Of a DNA stretch of 26,203 nucleotides, positions 21,077-26,203 are shown in pieces (the first letter of the stretch is position 1; every line of letters begins with the position of its first letter). A program made the translations under genes and the position numbers. The notes beneath the pieces are model-generated. The model saw only the letters and a list, made by a program, of their open reading frames with translations. It made no database searches and was not told the DNA's origin. This DNA comes from Circinella minor (Eukaryota > Mucoromycota > Mucoromycetes > Mucorales > Lichtheimiaceae), in contig JAEPRB010000396.1 in the NCBI GenBank assembly GCA_016758965.1, positions 1 to 26,203 of the forward strand. Reading direction: 5' to 3'.

Positions 21077-22180
21077 TATTAAAAGTACTTGTATAAGTCG
21101 AGAGTAACATACGTTTGACATTGTTGAAATTATTTACTGCACTAAAATTGATATAATTGAAAAAAGCTTACGTTGTTATGGGGAGAAATAAAGCTTGTTA
21201 CAGCATATTTCCAAATGATTAGCGGGGCTTTTTATTTTCCATGACGGTGGAGCCTTTTTTTCATTTTGGCGTTGAAAGTCTTTTTGATTGGCGGTGTGAT
21301 TTTTTCATAGTTGGCAGAAGGTGAAACTAATAGTGACAATAATTAATGACAATGATTATAATAACTATAATAGTAACAATAACGATGATAATAGTAAAAT
21401 TATTATTATTGCTAATAATTATTAAAATTAATCTCAAAATACATACATTCTTGATCAAACGTCATATTATAGAGAACAAATAGAGTATGTATCAAAAATT
21501 AATAAATACTATATAGACTTGAATACAATTAAAAGATAATGATTATTTTTATTTACTTCAATATAAGTTTGAAGGTTCTCACAAAAGACCACGTTTTCTA
21601 TTATCTATTTTACCTTACCTTATTTATTAATCATATTTAGCACTCATTGAACGAAAAGACTAATAATGGTTGAGGAAATGGAATAGAAATCTAAATGTGT
21701 GAAAAGAAAACGGATAGAAATCTAGTTTAAAGATAGTGTCGTAGCCTAAAAACAATGTCACTATCATTTCCCTTTTTGAATCTTGTCACACTACATATTA
21801 TAATTATGAGTCAACTTCCTGTTGCCATTCTAGTAATCATCATAGTATGTACTTTACTGCAATGACTCACATTTTATACCTCTTCTTGTAATTACATGTC
21901 ATCCACATTATATACGTTATTATCATTATTAGAAAACATATAAATAGTCCTTGCTCATCAAATAATAAAGCGGTCTCTTTTGAATTATATTTTTATCCTT
22001 TATTATCATTTGTTATATTCTATTACTATTGGCTAAGGTATTGATCCGCCCAATTTATTACGACAATAGCGTGTATATACTAGTTATATATTAAGTAGCG
22101 TGGGTGATAGCGAAAAAAAATCATTAATATGGTTTTGTTAAGCAGCGTATTTTTCCCCCCAAAAAAAAAATTATACTACA
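21077..22180. other. AT-rich intergenic region
   Basis: No gene seen. It contains AATAAT/GATAAT-type imperfect trinucleotide sequence (about 21330-21430) and the probable 3' flank of the following minus-strand gene. Confidence 0.5.
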
Positions 22181-23794
22181 CTACCTCTGTATCTTTATTG
22201 CATCACGAATTAACTTATGCAGAGATTGTGGGTAGTTGTAATCAATTTTGACCAAGAACGACCCGGTAATTCCCCAATATACTATAGTTGTTATCGAATA
22301 AGAGCACACATATTGCGAATCTGAGGTAGTAGTGGCAATCATAAGCGTGCACACATTACCCCTTCAACTTTTTTTTTTGATTCTTTCCTTTGACTTGCAC
22401 TTTTTTTTCTCTTATTTTTAACCATAGCACACCCCAAGAAAAAAAAACATTTACGTACCTGCATGTCGCAGTATTCATATAACGACGTTCAGTAGCATAA
22501 CCAGCAGTAGGATCATACCAAGGCTCAGCAGAAATAGTAGGTTTAGTATAGATGGAGTGTAAACGATCAGTGTAATCCATAGACCATACACTGCGCGAAA
22601 CGTGAAATGTCAGGCTATTTTGAAAGAGCGTGATAGTTGTCTAGACACCGTTAGGCGATCATTGACTAAATAATAAATAAGTTGCCCAATTTAAAACTTT
22701 CACAAGAAAGATACTTGTTCGATTTGTCGTTGATCCCTTTGATGGTTTTTTTTTTGGTAATTTTCAAGTAAACCAGAACGATTTTCTCTAGTTATTGGGA
22801 TGGTACCACTCTAGATTAATTCATGTTAATTCATAATAATAATTGGTTAATAACCTTAACAAATAGTAATGACAATAACTTTTATACTTTGTTTTAATAC
22901 CTGTTCTTCTTTCTTCATCTTTAGTACACTTAATACGTCATCAGGATATGTAATTTTATATTTGCTACCAGGTGATAGCTCAATGCTTTCAGATGATACG
23001 TCGTTTTCGGTCAGTGACACTTCGCTGCTACTGACACTCACTACATCATTCTTTTCACTATGTGGATGATAAAATAGTTGGATGAATATGAATAAATAAG
23101 AACCATAACAGTAAGTGTACCAAATGAAATTAGACTATACGAAAGTCAAATCTATTACCTATCAATAATATCCCGAGTTGCTTTATTAACAACAGGTGCC
23201 ATTACAGTTGCAGTTTTTATACCCTCTAAACAATGTTTATTAAGAGCTTCTGCCTATATAGATATTCAATAAACAATTATTATTGTCCTTATCATAGTTA
23301 TTTTATCATTTAGTCTTTTACGTATTTGCATGTATTATTATTATCATTATAGTTATATTTACGTACCAACAAGCATATATCTTTTCAAATAGCTGTCCTG
23401 AAGCAGGCACTAAAAACGTATATAGTAATATTGGTCATTGTTTTTTTAAAAAAGAATAAAAGAATCAAAAAGTTTATGAGACTGTGTTCTACTTACTTGG
23501 TCTTGATATCAGATCCCAAAGTACCTAATATTTTCGAAAACACACCCACTTCATAGGATATCTAGTTATTATATTTATTTCATCTTACAATCTGATATTC
23601 ATAATTTAACGCGAAAGTTTATAAGGTAGGGTTTGGTGCTCCCTTACAAAAGCTGATGATTCTATTTTTAATTATATAAAAAAGGACAATAATTTAATGT
23701 TTATCCTCTTTATATGAAAATCTTTCTTCTTAGTGAGCTTTCACGATTATTTGTTAAATACCTTGTAACCTGAGTTAATTTCTTCTTCTTTCAT
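22181..23794 (-). CDS. unrecognised 8-exon gene, 272 residues
   Basis: Eight short exons can be joined without a stop: 23762-23794, 23497-23524, 23363-23409, 23159-23253, 22901-23057, 22715-22810, 22459-22640 and 22181-22361. All introns are GT-AG, phases match at every junction, and the total is 819 nt. The product has no low-complexity runs. Parts: MKEEEINSGYKVLWDLISRP at the start; FEKIYACWYAEALNKHC and KTATVMAPVVNKATRDIID (about 30-67); a Ser/Glu-rich acidic linker; a basic Gln-rich stretch (NYQKKNHQRDQRQ); then VWSMDYTDRLHSIYTKP, AEPWYDPTAGYATERRY and SFLVKIDYNYPQSLHKL near the end. No signal peptide or obvious membrane helix is seen. I do not recognise the family. Weakest points are exon 1 (start competes with the uORF at 23822), the exon 3 donor (GTACGT would break the frame) and the last acceptor, which lacks a pyrimidine tract. 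It could also be a decaying gene. Confidence 0.5.
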
Positions 23795-23822
23795 GATTAT
23801 TAGGGAAAGGTTCGTCTGCCAT
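23775..23822 (-). other. upstream ORF overlapping the start of the 8-exon gene
   Basis: ATG at 23822 opens a 15-codon frame (MADEPFPNNHERRRN) that stops at TAA 23777-23775, across the proposed start at 23794 in a different frame. MADEPFPNN looks like a plausible N terminus in its own right, so either it is a uORF or the true first exon is spliced in a way I could not resolve. Confidence 0.3.
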
Positions 23823-23914
23823 TATAAAAAAAAATCCAGAAACAAAGGAGCACTATACAGCAATGACAGTTGATTTTCCAGTTAAAAGCCTACTGGTTAT
23901 TGAAACAACGCTGT

Positions 23915-24142
23915 TCAACCTAGTCCTTTTTCATGCTGACCTGCAGGTTTTTCAATGTCCCTCTTTGTGAACTGGTGAGAACAATAAGCTGAAACCACCG
24001 CGTGTTCAAATGAGCTAGAAAAACCACCAGTTCGAACTATACAACATGTAGAGTTGTATATGAATTTGCACCGATGACAAAATATATGACAGATTATAGA
24101 TGAGATTCTAGTACGCGTCACCATGAGTTTTAATTGATCCAA
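23915..24142 (-). other. 75-codon open frame of unclear status
   Basis: A frame with balanced composition, a Cys/His-rich start (CHIFCHRCKFIYNSTCC) and SSFEHAVVSAYCSHQF, lies between the 8-exon gene and the pseudogene. It occupies the place where the 3' half of the duplicated questin-oxidase-like gene would be expected, but it does not resemble that protein. The first codon is TTG; the first ATG is at 24124. It may be a fragment of inserted DNA. No family recognised. Confidence 0.25.
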
Positions 24143-24369
24143 TTGGTGTCACACAATTCGAAAATCTGTATAAATATTCAAATATATAATTTTAATAGTT
24201 TTTTTTTGTCTAGAATCATCGCGTGTGACAGTTTCGTGTTGTCGTTTCATACGCGATTAGTGATGGTTGTGAGCAATGGTTGTGTATGAAAAGTTAAAGA
24301 ACAGACAGCATTAGTTGCAGAGGTTTTGAAGATGCTAAAGTAAGAGGCGTATTTCCCAGTGGGTTGTGT

Positions 24370-24935
24370 TATCCAACCGCCACTTTTGATAAATTAAACT
24401 CCATTGGATACCCCAAATAAATCAATGAATGATATAAAGCGTCAAGTGGTCGAGTCAACGTTTTTATTTTTGAAATTCCACAACGAATTACAATCAACAC
24501 GCCGTGTTTCTTGGTTTATCTGTGAAAAGTTTGAGATACGTACGTGACGTGTATATACATCTCGACTACGAATTTCCTTTCGATAAATGTTTCTTGAATT
24601 GAACGATAAATAGGAGGTTGACAAAATGCATAAAATTCAAAGTAAATTGTTACGTAAACAAATAATGGTGGATTAAATGACCATGTACGTATCATAATAT
24701 AAATAGATTTTATTAATGTCTTTTATACAAAACTTTAATTGTTTGTTTGTTTTTCTCATGGGCCTATGTAATTTTTTTTTTCGGAAATAGATACTACTTA
24801 CTTGTAAAAACCATAAGAGTTATATGTTTTCTGATGATTTTTGTCTATTAAAATATGTTTTATAAATCGATTGGTACTGAACTACGTAGAAGTACAAATA
24901 GCATAATGAGACGCAATGAAATTGATTTTATCATA
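24370..24935 (-). pseudogene. 5'-half pseudogene of the questin oxidase-like gene
   Basis: Clear relative of the gene at 15658-17146. Exon 1 similarity is seen as HYAICTST then KHILIDKNHQ and GFYK, followed by a conserved CAAGTAAGT splice donor (parent HYTIRIPG, KHILIDKNHQ, GFHN). Exon 2 similarity is NIYRKEIRSRDVYT (parent DTYRKEICNRDAYT) and, further on, LYHSLIYLGYPMEFNLSKVA (parent AYHPLIHLGYAIEFNLSKVA). Lesions: no start codon at the expected place, TAG within exon 1 at 24892-24894, TGA at 24442-24444 with a frameshift nearby, and TAA just after SKVAVG. The parent's conserved His-rich exon junction is not recognisable. Similarity stops near 24372, so the 3' half is missing. Same strand and tandem position indicate a local duplication followed by decay. 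Confidence 0.85.
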
Positions 24936-24945
24936 GTTGAAATAT

Positions 24946-26203
24946 GCACATAACCTACATTTTTTTTTGTATTGACAAATTATTACGTATTAAAAAAGAA
25001 GAAAAAGGATACGCGTGATACTATAACGGAGTATGTTTACGAAATAAATAAATGAACGTTAATTTGAAAGAGCTAGTACGTAAAAGATATCAACAACCCA
25101 AAGAAGAATAAAGAGGAAATAGTGGAAGAAAAAGGAGTAGAAGAAGTGGGTGAAAAGATGTGATATTATTAAACTCTAAACCCAAAGGGACATCGGTCAT
25201 TTAGTACTACATAGATAAATAAAAAACTTTGACCTATTGAACCTTAACGTTAAGCCTCGTTTGCTTTAAAAGAGTGCCTTTCCATATTTTTAATTAGGAA
25301 ACGCTCTTATTCTAAAATACCAGCATGATAATGTCTCCTCACTTTACCATTTTTTTTGTATACTTGCTTCTCAAATAGACTTTGAAAAAAACATCCATTC
25401 AATCTTTTAAATATTACTATCTGCTATGATAAAATTATTGAATATAAATGGCAGTGCGCGCGTATTGAATTATTCTGCTATTATCACTGTATATGATATC
25501 AGTTTTCTTTTATCAACAAATTATATTAGATATGTATAATTTATCAGAATACTATTTATGATTGTTGTTCAACAAGCTAAGAGAGAAATTCATAATAGAC
25601 GCATTTACATATATGCCGTGTAATTATATTACGTAATAATCCAATCAATGTTTTATAAACCAGCTACTGTGATCTAATCTTTATATATCTACTTACTAAT
25701 TATTCCTTATATTTAGTTATAGATACTATGTTGTTAATTTTTAATTATATATATTGTACAGTAAAACAATTCTAATAGACTTTTGGGTGTATAACATTCT
25801 TTTTATTTTTATTATCCAAAGTCATCGAATATTAATAAAATAATAATAAGTACTGATGAAATGATGATCAGATATTGATATTTTTATACTGTCCTTTTTG
25901 AATAATTAATCCTGATCAATTCTTGTATTATCACTTATTAAACTTGTTTGTAAGAATTGAAAAAATAATAATACTTACAACTCTAAAACTCGAATGGAAA
26001 GAGCTTCTTAAAATATGATACGTACGTATTATGCAAGTACTTCTTTCTTTTATTCTTTCTTTCTTTCTTTCTTTCTTTTCTTTTCTTTGATTTTCTTATC
26101 TCTTTTTCAAAATTGATTATGTATGAATGTTGGTTAGTTAAACAATAAAAGATTTATTTACTTTAGATACTTTCGAATATACATATTCTCATGTTATATT
26201 ATT
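24946..26203. other. AT-rich region at the window end, no gene seen
   Basis: Former 5' flank of the pseudogene plus unremarkable AT-rich DNA. No frame looks coding. Several TACGTA words and one tetranucleotide repeat are present. Confidence 0.5.
26041..26090. repeat. (TTTC)n microsatellite, imperfect
   Basis: Pyrimidine-only run of TTTC units with TTTTC variants toward its end, about 50 bp. Confidence 0.8.

Noticed and set aside
20702..21082. 126-codon plus-strand frame
   Set aside because: It is the complement of the minus-strand 145-codon frame, which has the better start, termination and composition. The choice is a judgement.
23915..24142. 3' half of the questin oxidase-like pseudogene
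   Set aside because: It sits where that half would be, but its translation shares none of the parent's motifs, so it is listed only as an unclear frame.
1..26203. tRNA, rRNA, CRISPR or prokaryotic operon features
   Set aside because: No B-box plus acceptor-stem combination, no rRNA similarity, no spaced identical repeats and no Shine-Dalgarno-type organisation were found; introns show the DNA is eukaryotic.
15658..26203. A secondary-metabolite gene cluster around the questin oxidase-like gene
   Set aside because: No polyketide synthase, reductase, methyltransferase, transporter or pathway regulator is visible nearby; one family member and its dead copy do not make a cluster.

Overview
The window looks like nuclear DNA of an early-diverging filamentous fungus, most likely a Mucoromycota (Mucorales-type) genome. 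The reasons are very AT-rich DNA with many poly(dA:dT) tracts, short introns bounded by GTAAGT-like donors and YAG acceptors, genes rich in CAA/CAT/AAT codon runs, and fungus-typical proteins (Zn2Cys6 factor, Yox1-like homeodomain, questin-oxidase-like enzyme). Taxon assignment is inference. All multi-exon models were built by eye from splice signals, phase and protein similarity.

Left part (1-11.3 kb) is compact and gene-dense. On the plus strand is an HSBP1-like coiled-coil protein (175-754, 4 exons). Convergent to it is a large Q/N-rich Zn2Cys6 transcription factor on minus (1123-4907, 2 exons). Upstream of that, also on minus, is SAS10/UTP3 of the small-subunit processome (5514-8020, 7 exons). 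It shares a 272-bp divergent promoter, full of A and T tracts, with BUD13/CWC26 of the spliceosomal RES complex on plus (8293-9797, 3 exons). A single-exon homeodomain protein follows on plus (10565-11278). These are housekeeping and regulatory genes with no evident common pathway.

Middle part: 11.3-15.65 kb is a gene desert. Next, on minus, is a questin-oxidase-like protein (15658-17146, 3 exons).

Right part (17.1-26.2 kb) is gene-poor and looks like a site of duplication and decay. It holds a frameshifted coding relic (about 18.3-18.6 kb), an array of ten degenerate TTGCRGTA decamers (18744-18975), an interrupted plus-strand coding relic (19.2-20.2 kb) and an unrecognised intact 145-codon frame (20605-21042). 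It also holds an unrecognised 8-exon gene model on minus (22181-23794). Finally there is a 5'-half pseudogene of the questin-oxidase-like gene (24370-24935), recognisable by exon 1, its splice donor and exon 2 similarity but carrying stops and a frameshift.

Two further patterns stand out. Three genes carry an upstream ORF that overlaps their own start codon. The palindrome TACGTA is strikingly frequent in the noncoding DNA of the right half and almost absent from the left half. No tRNA, rRNA or CRISPR array was found. I do not see a clearly new multi-gene system. The most open items are the 8-exon orphan gene, the decamer array with its neighbouring coding relics, and the TACGTA distribution.
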